64,000 bases of DNA, taken from positions 1,612,001-1,676,000 of the forward strand of contig OY969794.1 of assembly GCA_963703175.1 (NCBI GenBank), written 5' to 3'. Under the pieces are notes generated by a model. That model was not told the DNA's origin. It did no database searches and saw only the letters and a list, made by a program, of their open reading frames with translations. This DNA comes from VRUE01 sp963703175 (GTDB lineage Bacteria; Actinomycetota; Thermoleophilia; Solirubrobacterales; 70-9). This document shows, piece after piece, positions 31,243-39,604 of the stretch; the first letter of the stretch is position 1, and the number at the start of each line of letters is the position of its first letter. The position numbers and the translations under genes are program-made.

Positions 31243-32796
31243 TCAGTTTTCACCTCCGGAGGCGATGCCGCCGCTCGTCGGTTCAGATTCGCCCTCGAGG
31301 AAGCCCTCCGGGGCAACCTCGGTTCGCTTGCGGAAGAACTCCGGCATGGTCCTCCACTGCACCGCCATCAGGATGAAGCCGAGGACGAGGAAGAAGATCG
31401 CGATCACGAGCGGCGGTCCTATACCGAACCAGGAGTTGCCCGATTCGGAGTTGGCTGGATCGGAGAGTTCGATCCCGTTCTTGATCAGCAGATAGAAGAG
31501 GATCGCAGCGCCGACGGCGGGGCCGACGCCGACGAAGAAGAAGTTCTTGACGCTGCGCAGAAGCTCGTGCCGGTAATAGATCGCGCAGGCGAGGCCGGTG
31601 AGACCGATGTAGAAGGAGATCATCAGCCCCAGCGCCGCCAGCGAGTCGAAGAGGATGTCTTCGCTGACCAGGGTGAGGCCGACGTACCAGACGACCGAGG
31701 CGGCGCCCATCGCTAGGGTTGAGACGTGGGGGGTGAGGAAGCGGGGATGGACCTTGCCGAGGCTCTTTGGCATTGCGTTCGCGCGGGCCATCGAAAGCGT
31801 CGTCCGCGCCGTCGGCAGGATCGTCGTCTGGGTCGACGCCGCGGCGGAGGAGAGCACGGCGATGATCAGGATCTTGTCGAGCGGCGAGCCGAACACCTCC
31901 GTGCCCAGTGCGCTCAGCACCTCTTCCTGATTGGCGACCAGTTGTTCGACGCCGGCATAGGCCTGGGCTGCGACGGCGACGATCAGGTAGATGCCGAGCA
32001 GGATCAGGGTGCTGACCACGGTCGCCCGCCCAGGGGCCTCGTCGGGGTTCTCGGTCTCCTCGTTGACGGTTGCGGTCGTATCCCACCCCCAGTAGATGAA
32101 GACGGCAAGGAGCAGGCCGGCGGAGAGCTCGCTCGGGCTGAGGCTGAACGGGTTGATCCAGGAGAGGCTCGGATCGATCGAGCCTGGTAGGGCATCGCCG
32201 GAATAGACCTTGACCAGCGCGACCACCGCAAAGGCTGCCAGGGTGATGATCTCCGCCGCCAGCAATCCGACCTGGGTGCGTGCCGACAGCTCGATTCCGA
32301 TCAGCACGATCGCAGTCATGATCACGATCCAGAGCACGCCGACCGCGGTCACCGCGGCAGTGGACGCCGCTGCTGAGTCCCAACCAAAGAGGAGAAAGGT
32401 GTAGAGGCCGGCGATCTGCGCCAGGTTGGCCATCACAATCACGTCGGCGACGACGATCGTCCAGCCGGCGATCCAGCCAAGCTGCGGTCCCATCGCCTTC
32501 GTCACCCAGGAGAAGCTGGTGCCGCAGTCGGGGTCGGCTTTGTTCATGTAGTAGTAACCGGCGGCGACGAGGAACATCGGGACGAAGGCGAGCAGCAGGA
32601 TCGCCGGCGACTGCAAGGCGACCGCGGCGGCGATGAAGCCGAGGGTCGCGGCGAGGCTGTAGCCGGGTGCCGTAGAGGCGACGCCGATGACGACGCTGGA
32701 GACGAAGCCGATTGCGTTCTTCTTCAATCCCTTGTCGCCGCTGCTTGGCACCGGGGACGATGCGGGAGTGGGGGTGGGCACGGCCGCGCTCTCCAT
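31243..32796 (-). CDS. APC-superfamily amino acid/amine permease
   Basis: About 517 residues from ATG 32796; ATG 32829 in frame would add 11 residues. After a Ser/Pro-rich cytoplasmic N terminus, KKNAIGFVSSVVIGVASTAPGY begins TM1. This is followed by about eleven further hydrophobic segments, for example TSFSWVTKAMGPQLGWIAGW, which is typical of APC permeases. ATVNEETENPDEAPGRATVV is the conserved E-E-x-x-NP loop. Uptake of an amino acid or polyamine by proton symport is expected. It is divergent from the aminotransferase gene at 32979 and forms a transcript with UspA. Context suggests it supplies the substrate for the aminotransferase/dehydrogenase pair. Confidence 0.9.
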   Translation of the reverse strand: MESAAVPTPTPASSPVPSSGDKGLKKNAIGFVSSVVIGVASTAPGYSLAATLGFIAAAVALQSPAILLLAFVPMFLVAAGYYYMNKADPDCGTSFSWVTKAMGPQLGWIAGWTIVVADVIVMANLAQIAGLYTFLLFGWDSAAASTAAVTAVGVLWIVIMTAIVLIGIELSARTQVGLLAAEIITLAAFAVVALVKVYSGDALPGSIDPSLSWINPFSLSPSELSAGLLLAVFIYWGWDTTATVNEETENPDEAPGRATVVSTLILLGIYLIVAVAAQAYAGVEQLVANQEEVLSALGTEVFGSPLDKILIIAVLSSAAASTQTTILPTARTTLSMARANAMPKSLGKVHPRFLTPHVSTLAMGAASVVWYVGLTLVSEDILFDSLAALGLMISFYIGLTGLACAIYYRHELLRSVKNFFFVGVGPAVGAAILFYLLIKNGIELSDPANSESGNSWFGIGPPLVIAIFFLVLGFILMAVQWRTMPEFFRKRTEVAPEGFLEGESEPTSGGIASGGEN

Positions 32797-32978
32797 GATG
32801 ACTACGACGGTACGGCGTAGGCTCTCCATTGCACAAGTGGCAAATGTCCCAAATGTCCTCGCCTACTTTGTCCGTCCTGTACAAGAGATTTCGTTTGGCT
32901 TGACCGAACGAACACTTGAATGCGAGAGTTCATAGGGTTAGCTTTGTCCAGAACGTCGTAGGGCGAAAGGAGATTTGC

Positions 32979-34364
32979 ATGGCCATCGCGTCCCAAGCAT
33001 CCGGAGCGGTCGACACCAGCCTCCAGGAGCTGGCCATGCGACATCTGTGGATGCACTTCTCGCGGATGGGCTCCTACGGCCCCAATCACGAGATCCCGAT
33101 CATCACCCGCGGCGAGGGTTGCTACGTCTACGACGATCACGGCAACCGTTATCTCGACGGCCTCTCCGCCCTCTTTTGCGTCAACGCAGGCCACGGCCGT
33201 AGCGAGCTCGGCGAGGCGGCGGCGCGCCAGGTCGAGGAGCTCGATTTCTACACGCTCTGGAGCTACGCGCACCCTCGCGCAATCGAGTTGGCGGCGCGGA
33301 TCGCCTCGCTCGCTCCCGGCGACCTCAACCGCGTTTTCTTCACCTCCGGCGGCTCGGAGGCGGTCGAGTCAGCGCTGAAGCTGGCCCGCAACTACCACCG
33401 CATCCACGGCAAAGGTCAGAAGCACAAGCTGATCGCGCGTGAGATTGCCTACCACGGTACTTCCCTCGGCGCCCTCTCAGCTACCGGCATCACCGAGCTG
33501 CGCGCCCCCTTTGAGCCGCTGACCCCTGGTGGTTGTCACGTGCCGAACACCAATACCTACCGCTGGCCCGAGGATCGCCACCCGCTCTGGGCGGCGAACG
33601 CGATCGAGGAGCGGATCGTCTTCGAGGGGCCGGAGACCGTCGCCGCGGTGATCGTCGAGCCGGTTCAGAACGCCGGCGGCTGCTTCGTCCCGCCCGACGG
33701 CTATTTCGATCGGGTGCGCGAGATCTGCGACCGCTACGACGTGCTGATGATTTCCGACGAGGTGATTTGCGCCTTGGGCCGCCTCGGTCACTACTTCGGC
33801 TGCGAACGTTTCGGCTACGTGCCCGACATCGTCACGATGGCTAAGGCGCTGACCTCTGCCTACGCGCCGATGGGGGCGATGGTGGTCTCCGACCGGGTTG
33901 CCGAGCCGTTCATGCAGGGCAAGGAGTCCTTCACCCACGGCTTTACCTTCGCCGGCCATCCCCTTGCCGCGGCGATCGCGATGGCCAACCTCGACATCTT
34001 CGAGCGCGAGGACCTCTGCGGCCATGTACTCGCCAAGGAGGGTGAGTTCCGCCAGATGCTGGAGAGCCTGCGCGACCTGCCGATCGTCGGCGACGTGCGC
34101 GGCGCCGGTTACTTCCAGGCGATCGAGCTGGTCAAGGACAAGGAGACCAAAGAGGGCTTTGACGACGATGAGGCGGAGGACCTGCTGCGCGGCTTCCTCT
34201 CCGGCGAGCTCTACCGCCGTGGCCTAATCTGCCGCGCCGATGACCGCGGCGACCCGGTGATTCAGCTGGCGCCGCCGCTGATCGCTGACACGGAGCAATT
34301 CGAAGAAATCCACGACGTGCTGCGCGGCGTGCTCACCGACGCCTGGGAGCGGGTCCGAAGATAG
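32979..34364 (+). CDS. Class III pyridoxal-phosphate aminotransferase (omega-amine:pyruvate type)
   Basis: A 461-residue enzyme from ATG 32979 with AAAGGAG before it. The PLP-binding lysine is Lys289 in VTMAKALTSAYAPMGA, preceded by MISDEVICALGRLG (the conserved Asp). FFTSGGSEAVESALKLARNY is the phosphate-binding region, and THGFTFAGHPLAAAIAMANL follows. This is the group of putrescine-, beta-alanine- and taurine-pyruvate aminotransferases. Alanine dehydrogenase is encoded two genes later, which fits recycling of the alanine produced from pyruvate. First gene of a four-gene + strand cluster. Confidence 0.92.
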   Translation: MAIASQASGAVDTSLQELAMRHLWMHFSRMGSYGPNHEIPIITRGEGCYVYDDHGNRYLDGLSALFCVNAGHGRSELGEAAARQVEELDFYTLWSYAHPRAIELAARIASLAPGDLNRVFFTSGGSEAVESALKLARNYHRIHGKGQKHKLIAREIAYHGTSLGALSATGITELRAPFEPLTPGGCHVPNTNTYRWPEDRHPLWAANAIEERIVFEGPETVAAVIVEPVQNAGGCFVPPDGYFDRVREICDRYDVLMISDEVICALGRLGHYFGCERFGYVPDIVTMAKALTSAYAPMGAMVVSDRVAEPFMQGKESFTHGFTFAGHPLAAAIAMANLDIFEREDLCGHVLAKEGEFRQMLESLRDLPIVGDVRGAGYFQAIELVKDKETKEGFDDDEAEDLLRGFLSGELYRRGLICRADDRGDPVIQLAPPLIADTEQFEEIHDVLRGVLTDAWERVRR

Positions 34365-34372
34365 GCCCCGCG

Positions 34373-35935
34373 ATGCTCACCGTCCAAAGCTTGCTCGACG
34401 AGGTCGGCCTCGACCTTGCGGCTGGCACGCGCGCAGCCGAGTCTCCGCTGCGCTGGATCCATATCTCTGAGCTGGAGGATCCGACTCCGTGGCTTTCCGG
34501 CGGCGAGCTGATGCTGACCACCGGCATCCCGCTCGACAGCGCCGCCAAGCAGCGCGCCTACATCCGCCTCCTGACTGAAAACAACCTCGCTGGGCTTGGC
34601 TTCGGCACCGGCTTCAACCACAAAAAAATGCCGAAAGCGCTGCTCGAGGAGGCGAAGAAACGGGACTTCCCGCTCTTCGAGGTGCCCTACTCGACCCCGT
34701 TCATCGCGATCACCGAGAAAGCCTTCGCTCGCCTCGTCAACGAGCAGTACGAGGTACTGCAGCGCGGCATCGCCGTGCAGCGGCGGCTCGAGCGGCTGGT
34801 CCTCGAAGAGCGCGGCCTGGAGGAGATCGTGGCGACGATCGCCTCCGCGGTCGGCGGCACGGTGGCGATCCTCAACAGCCGCGGCGAGCGACTCGCTGGG
34901 CGTGGTTTTCGTCGTGAGCTCTCGGCCGAGGCGGTTAACGCGATCCGCGATGAAGCACTGACCCACCTCGCCGACGGCCATCCCTTTGTGCCGACTCATC
35001 CATCTGTGGCGGGCCGTGCTCTAGCCCACCCGGTGATTTCACCGGGTGGGGGCCCGCCCCAAGCCTGGGTGGTGATGGTCCGTGACTCGGGCGGTTTGGG
35101 CGATTTCGAGCGGCTGATTCTGCAGCAGGCCGTCGCCGTCGTCGCGCTCGAGCTGATGCGCCGCCGCGTCGCCCGCGAGACCGAGCGTCGCCTCGCTGGC
35201 GACGTTCTCGCCGGCGCCCTCGGCGGTCGTTTGGACCCCTCCGAGTTGCAGCGCCGGCTGGAGCCTTTCGGCATCGGCGATGAAGCCGCTGTCCTCGTCT
35301 TCGACCTCGACGACCCTGCCGCCGCCGAGCCGGCGCTGGAGCGAGCGCTTGCCGCCGACGCTTGCCCGGCGGTCGTCGCTCCTCATGTCAGCGGCAGTCG
35401 CGAGCTGCTCTGCGCGGTCGTTGATGCCGCCGATCGCGACCCGGTCGATCTGGCCTCCGAGGCGCGGCGGGCGCTGATCAAAGAGCGCGGCGCCGTGCGC
35501 GCCGCCGCCAGCCGCCCGGCGCCGCCCGAGGAGCTGCGCCACTCCTTCCACGAGGCCCGCTGTGCGCTGGAGGCGACCGCCTTCTCGGACAATGGCAGCG
35601 CGCCCGAGGTGGCCTCCTGGCGTGACCTCGGCGCCTTCACCCTCTTGCTTTCGATCCAGGACGACGACGCATTGGCGCTCTATTGCGACAGCGTCCTCGG
35701 TCCGATCCAGGAGGGGGACGAGGAGTACGGCGGTGAGCTGTTGCGCTCGCTAGAGGCGTTCATCGAGCAGAACGGCCAGTGGGAGCGCGCCGCACGCGAG
35801 GTCTACTGCCACCGTCACACCCTGCGCTACCGGATGCGCAAGGTCGAAGAGCTGACCGGGCGCGACCTCTCCCGCGCCCACGATCGGATCGAGTTCTGGC
35901 TGGCGCTGCGGGCGCGCGAGCTGGTCGGGAATTGA
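34373..35935 (+). CDS. PucR-family transcriptional regulator
   Basis: A 520-residue regulator. The N-terminal PucR domain contains MLTVQSLLDEVGLDLAAGTR and WLSGGELMLTTGIPLDSAAK. A GAF/GGDEF-like middle follows (RLEPFGIGDEAAVLVFDLDD). The C-terminal HTH_30 is LLRSLEAFIEQNGQWERAAR, then EVYCHRHTLRYRMRKVEELT and a closing GRDL. Such regulators respond to catabolic intermediates and usually activate adjacent degradation genes. Here it sits between the aminotransferase and alanine dehydrogenase genes, 8 bases behind the first, so it is likely the pathway's own regulator. An 11-bp hairpin is embedded in the coding region at 35025-35050. Confidence 0.92.
   Translation: MLTVQSLLDEVGLDLAAGTRAAESPLRWIHISELEDPTPWLSGGELMLTTGIPLDSAAKQRAYIRLLTENNLAGLGFGTGFNHKKMPKALLEEAKKRDFPLFEVPYSTPFIAITEKAFARLVNEQYEVLQRGIAVQRRLERLVLEERGLEEIVATIASAVGGTVAILNSRGERLAGRGFRRELSAEAVNAIRDEALTHLADGHPFVPTHPSVAGRALAHPVISPGGGPPQAWVVMVRDSGGLGDFERLILQQAVAVVALELMRRRVARETERRLAGDVLAGALGGRLDPSELQRRLEPFGIGDEAAVLVFDLDDPAAAEPALERALAADACPAVVAPHVSGSRELLCAVVDAADRDPVDLASEARRALIKERGAVRAAASRPAPPEELRHSFHEARCALEATAFSDNGSAPEVASWRDLGAFTLLLSIQDDDALALYCDSVLGPIQEGDEEYGGELLRSLEAFIEQNGQWERAAREVYCHRHTLRYRMRKVEELTGRDLSRAHDRIEFWLALRARELVGN
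35025..35050. repeat. Hairpin inside the PucR gene
   Basis: CCCACCCGGTG (35025-35035) and CACCGGGTGGG (35040-35050) are perfect complements around ATTT. The segment codes for HPVISPGGGP, a stretch rich in Gly/Pro in a linker between domains. It may be an inserted palindrome like the others in the window or only a GC-rich linker. Confidence 0.45.
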
Positions 35936-35942
35936 GCCGGCG

Positions 35943-37082
35943 ATGATCGTCGGAGTCCCGACGGAGATCAAGCCGGACGAGTACCGAGTCGCGATCACCC
36001 CGGCCGGGGTGCGGGAGATGGCCGAGCACGGCCATCTCGTCCTGATCGAGGCCGGGGCCGGCGAGGGCAGCGCGATCGCCGATGCCGAATTCGAGTCGCA
36101 GGGTGCGCGCATTGTTCCCAACGCCGCCACCGTCTTTGCTGAGGCCGGGATGATCCTCAAGGTCAAGGAGCCGCAAGCGGCCGAGGTCGAGATGCTGCGG
36201 CGGGGCCAGCTGTTGTTCACCTACCTGCACCTTGCGCCCGACCCGGAGCTGACTCGCGGCCTCTGCGGCTGTGGGGCCACCTGTATCGCCTACGAGACCG
36301 TCGAGGACGCGCGCGGGCGGTTGCCACTGCTGGCGCCGATGAGCGAGATCGCCGGCAAGATCGCCACCCAGGCGGGCGCCTTCATGTTGGAGAAGCCGCT
36401 TGGCGGACGCGGCATCCTGCTTGGCGGGGTGCCAGGGGTGGCGGCGGCCAACGTGATCGTGATCGGCGGCGGCGTGGTCGGAATGAACGCGGCTTTTGTC
36501 GCGATCGGGATGGGCGCCGATGTCTTTGTCTACGACAAATCGATCGACCGCCTGCGCGAGCTCAACGTCGACTTCTCCGGCGCCTGTTCGACCGTCTACG
36601 CGACGACGCTCGCGGTTGAAGAGATGCTGCCCCGCGCCGACCTCGTAATCGGCGCGGTTTTGGTCCACGGAGCGCGTGCCCCTTATGTAGTGCGGCGCGA
36701 GCAGCTGGCGCTGATGAAGCCGGGCGCGGTGCTGGTTGACGTCGCGATCGATCAGGGTGGCTGCTTTGAGACCTCGCGCCCGACTACGCATCATGACCCG
36801 ACCTTCGAGGTCGACGGCATCACCCACTACTGCGTCGCCAACATGCCCGGCGCGGTCCCGATTACCTCCACCCACGCCCTGACCAACGCCACGCTTCCTT
36901 ACGCGATCGCCCTCGCCGACCGCGGCGTCGCTGGGGCAATTCGCAGTGACCCTGGCCTGCGGCCCGGGGTCAACGTCGCGGCTGGTGAGGTGACCCATCC
37001 GGCGGTTGCCGAGGCGGTGGGAATGACCTGTATGCCGGTCGAGAAAGCACTTGAAATCGAAGACAGAGCGGAGGTCAGCTAA
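35943..37082 (+). CDS. ald: Alanine dehydrogenase
   Basis: 379 residues, the usual length. The start MIVGVPTEIKPDEYRVAITP is canonical. The pyruvate-binding residues are at standard positions: Lys75 in ILKVKEP and His96 in YLHLAP. NVIVIGGGVVGMNAAFVAIG is the NAD motif, and VDVAIDQGGCFETSRPTTHH carries the catalytic aspartate. ITHYCVANMPGAVPITSTHA follows. It oxidises L-alanine to pyruvate and ammonia, returning the amino acceptor used by the aminotransferase at 32979. It lies 7 bases after the regulator gene and directly abuts the aldehyde dehydrogenase. Confidence 0.95.
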   Translation: MIVGVPTEIKPDEYRVAITPAGVREMAEHGHLVLIEAGAGEGSAIADAEFESQGARIVPNAATVFAEAGMILKVKEPQAAEVEMLRRGQLLFTYLHLAPDPELTRGLCGCGATCIAYETVEDARGRLPLLAPMSEIAGKIATQAGAFMLEKPLGGRGILLGGVPGVAAANVIVIGGGVVGMNAAFVAIGMGADVFVYDKSIDRLRELNVDFSGACSTVYATTLAVEEMLPRADLVIGAVLVHGARAPYVVRREQLALMKPGAVLVDVAIDQGGCFETSRPTTHHDPTFEVDGITHYCVANMPGAVPITSTHALTNATLPYAIALADRGVAGAIRSDPGLRPGVNVAAGEVTHPAVAEAVGMTCMPVEKALEIEDRAEVS

Positions 37083-38525
37083 ATGGCTGCGGCAACGAAG
37101 ACGAAGCTGAGCAACTTCATTGGCGGCAAAGCCGTCGAGCCAGCCGAGGGCGGGATGGAGGACGTGGTCAACCCGGCGACCGGCGAGGCGATCGCCGCGG
37201 CGCCGCTCTCGACTAAGGCCGACGTCGATGCCGCGGTCGCCGCCGCCAAGGGTGCCTTCGAGGCCTGGGCGGTGACGCCGCCCGGAGAACGGGCGCGGGC
37301 GCTCTTGCGGATCGCCGACATGATCGAGGAGCGCGGCGAGCAGATCGCCGACCTCGAGGCCGCCGATGCCGGCAAGCCGCGCGGCGCGGTGCTCGAGGAC
37401 GAGGTACCGGTGATGGCCGACAACCTGCGCTTCTTCGCCGGCGCCGCCCGCTGCATGGAGGGCCGCGCCGCCGGCGAGTACATGGAGGGCCACACCTCCT
37501 TCATCCGCCGCGAGCCGATCGGCGTCGTCGGCCAGATCACCCCCTGGAACTACCCGCTGATGATGGCGATCTGGAAGATCGGCCCGGCGCTTGCCGCCGG
37601 CAACACGGTTGTGCTCAAGCCGGCCGAGACCACGCCGCTGACCACGCTGCTCTTCGCCGAGTGGTGCGCCGACCTGTTGCCGCCCGGCGTCCTCAACGCG
37701 ATCGGTGGCCACGGCGAGCCGACCGGGGTCGAGCTGGTTACCCACCCCGACGTCGAGATGGTCAGCCTTACCGGCTCGCCGCCGACCGGCAAGTGGATCG
37801 CCAAGGCCGCCGCCGACACGCTCAAGCGCGTCCACCTCGAGCTCGGTGGCAAGGCCCCAGTCGTGATCTTTGACGACGTCAATATGGAGACCGCGATGGA
37901 GACGATCGCCGGCACCGGTTACTACAACGCCGGCCAGGACTGCACCGCGGCGACCCGGGTGCTCGCCGCGAAAGGCGTTTACGACGACGTGGTCAACGGC
38001 CTCGTTGGTGAAGCGAAGGGCTTGGTACTGGGCGACACGCTCAGCGCCGATACCACCCTCGGCCCGCTCAACTCCCAGCAACAGCGCGAGCGGGTCGAGG
38101 GCTTCCTCGAACGGAAGCCGGCGGGCGCCGAGGTGGTCACCGGCGGCTCACAGCCCGATCTTCCCGGCTACTTCCTCGAGCCGGCCGTCGTCGCCGGCCT
38201 CGAGCAGGACGACGAGATGATCCAGAAGGAGATCTTTGGCCCGGTGATCACCGTGCAGCCGTTCAGCGACGAGGCAAAGGCGATCGAGTGGGCCAACGGC
38301 ACCCGATACGGCCTCGCCTCATCGGTCTGGACGCGCGACGTCGGCCGCGCCATGCGCGTCGCCAACGCGCTCAAGTTCGGCTGCGTCTGGATCAACGACC
38401 ACATCCCGCTCGTCTCCGAGATGCCCCACGGCGGCTACAAGGAATCCGGCTACGGCAAGGACCTCTCGATGTATGCACTGGAGGACTACACCGAGATCAA
38501 GCACGTGATGATCAACCTCGAATAA
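37083..38525 (+). CDS. Aldehyde dehydrogenase (aminobutyraldehyde/betaine-aldehyde type)
   Basis: A 480-residue NAD(P)-dependent enzyme whose ATG follows the previous stop directly. ITPWNYPLMMAIWKIGPALA and NTVVLKPAETTPLTTLL are the Rossmann signatures. Glu253 in HLELGGKAPV is the general base, and Cys287 in YYNAGQDCTAATRVLA is the nucleophile. EIFGPVITVQPF and PHGGYKESGYGKDLSMYALE are near the end. The sequence resembles gamma-aminobutyraldehyde and betaine aldehyde dehydrogenases. As the last gene of the cluster it would oxidise the aldehyde left by the aminotransferase. Confidence 0.92.
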   Translation: MAAATKTKLSNFIGGKAVEPAEGGMEDVVNPATGEAIAAAPLSTKADVDAAVAAAKGAFEAWAVTPPGERARALLRIADMIEERGEQIADLEAADAGKPRGAVLEDEVPVMADNLRFFAGAARCMEGRAAGEYMEGHTSFIRREPIGVVGQITPWNYPLMMAIWKIGPALAAGNTVVLKPAETTPLTTLLFAEWCADLLPPGVLNAIGGHGEPTGVELVTHPDVEMVSLTGSPPTGKWIAKAAADTLKRVHLELGGKAPVVIFDDVNMETAMETIAGTGYYNAGQDCTAATRVLAAKGVYDDVVNGLVGEAKGLVLGDTLSADTTLGPLNSQQQRERVEGFLERKPAGAEVVTGGSQPDLPGYFLEPAVVAGLEQDDEMIQKEIFGPVITVQPFSDEAKAIEWANGTRYGLASSVWTRDVGRAMRVANALKFGCVWINDHIPLVSEMPHGGYKESGYGKDLSMYALEDYTEIKHVMINLE

Positions 38526-38562
38526 CGCGCTGCGTGCGCAGGGAAAGGGGAGAATCGACCCC

Positions 38563-38603
38563 CGTTCGCTCCTTGTATACGTATGCGCAACAAGGAGCGA
38601 ACG
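38563..38603. repeat. Palindromic element, family 'TTGTAT-TATGCG', copy 2
   Basis: Arms CGTTCGCTCCTTGT (38563-38576) and ACAAGGAGCGAACG (38590-38603) are a perfect 14-bp inverted repeat. The loop contains TATACGTATGCGCA, and the ATG of the downstream gene lies inside that loop (38583). The right arm codes for residues 3-7. The AAGGAG of the right arm is downstream of the start codon and therefore not its ribosome site. Confidence 0.7.
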
Positions 38604-39506
38604 CACCGGCCGCTTGCGCACTTGGCGGAGCGCCAGTACGGGGTGGTTTCGATTCGGCAGCTGGAGAGCATCGGCTACTCCCGGGTGGCGGTCTCACGGG
38701 ACACCCGATCGGGACGTCTCCATCGACTTCATCGCGGCGTCTATGCCGTCGGCCACCGAAGCCTCACCTGGCACAGCCATTGCCTCGCCGCAGTTCTCGC
38801 CTGCGCACCGAACGCCCTCGCCAGCCATGGATCCGCGGCATGGCTCTGGGGACTCGTTCAGAGCCGACCTGCGACCTTCGACATCACTGCTCCGACGCGA
38901 CGCCACACAAAGCCCAACTTACGGCTTCACTACGCACGCCTCTCTAATGACGATCGCGCTGTCTACGACCGCATACCGGTCACTTCCGTCCCTCGGACTC
39001 TGCTCGATTTCGCCGCCGCCACCTCATCCACTCGCCTCGATCGTGCCATCGAGCGCTCTGAAGAGCACGGTCTGTTCGATCTGCACGCGGTTGACGCGCT
39101 CCTTGAACGCGCCAAAGGCCATGCTGGCTCCGGCCGCTTGCGTCGTGCCCTCGCCATCTACCGCGACGAGCCCGCCTTCATCCGCTCCCGGCTTGAGCGG
39201 CGCTTCCTGGATCTCGTCAGGAGGTCGGGCCTCCCTGTCCCCTCAATGAACTTCCATGAAGGCGAGTACCAGTTGGACGCCTACTGGCAGCGTGAGCGTT
39301 TCGCCGTCGAACTTGACGTCTACGAGACCCACGGCAGCCGTGCGGCCTTCGAGCGCGACCGCCTGCGTCAGGAGAACCTGAAGCTGAAGGGGATAGAGAT
39401 GACCCGGGTCACCGGTCCCCGCCTTGACCGCGAACCAAGCGACGTGATCAAGCGTGTAGCGACACTCCTGGAGTACAGGCGCCGAGACCTGCGGATCCAG
39501 GATTGA
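38583..39506 (+). CDS. AbiEi-type antitoxin-like winged-helix protein with DUF559 domain
   Basis: A 307-residue protein. The N terminus (LAERQYGVVSIRQLESIGYS, VSRDTRSGRLHRLHRGVYAV) is the AbiEi/type IV antitoxin winged helix. The middle contains PVTSVPRTLLDFAAATSSTR. The C terminus (LVRRSGLPVPSMNFHEGEYQ, LDAYWQRERFAVELDVYETH and the following RDRLRQENLKLKG) is a DUF559-type PD-(D/E)xK nuclease-like fold, with Glu and Asp of ELDVYETH as the likely metal ligands. No AbiEii-like toxin gene follows, so it is a solitary member of this actinobacterial family. The start codon lies in the loop of a hairpin, implying control of translation or a leaderless transcript. Confidence 0.82.
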   Translation: MRNKERTHRPLAHLAERQYGVVSIRQLESIGYSRVAVSRDTRSGRLHRLHRGVYAVGHRSLTWHSHCLAAVLACAPNALASHGSAAWLWGLVQSRPATFDITAPTRRHTKPNLRLHYARLSNDDRAVYDRIPVTSVPRTLLDFAAATSSTRLDRAIERSEEHGLFDLHAVDALLERAKGHAGSGRLRRALAIYRDEPAFIRSRLERRFLDLVRRSGLPVPSMNFHEGEYQLDAYWQRERFAVELDVYETHGSRAAFERDRLRQENLKLKGIEMTRVTGPRLDREPSDVIKRVATLLEYRRRDLRIQD

Positions 39507-39604
39507 GGAATGCGCCACCGCATCGCCGGGACGCGCCAGTGGTTAGAGGTCCATTTGGGCATCGCAGCATCGGCGCGTCCGGGTCGGATCGGTACGCTCA
39601 GGCG

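Noticed and set aside
31283..32884. A second long - strand frame overlapping the permease gene, rich in Arg and Pro.
   Set aside because: Out-of-frame reading of the permease; the permease frame has clear membrane segments and APC motifs.
35760..38081. A 773-codon open frame on the - strand opposite the alanine and aldehyde dehydrogenase genes.
   Set aside because: It is antisense to two well-conserved enzymes, has no recognisable domain, and its length is explained by the high GC third positions of the sense genes.
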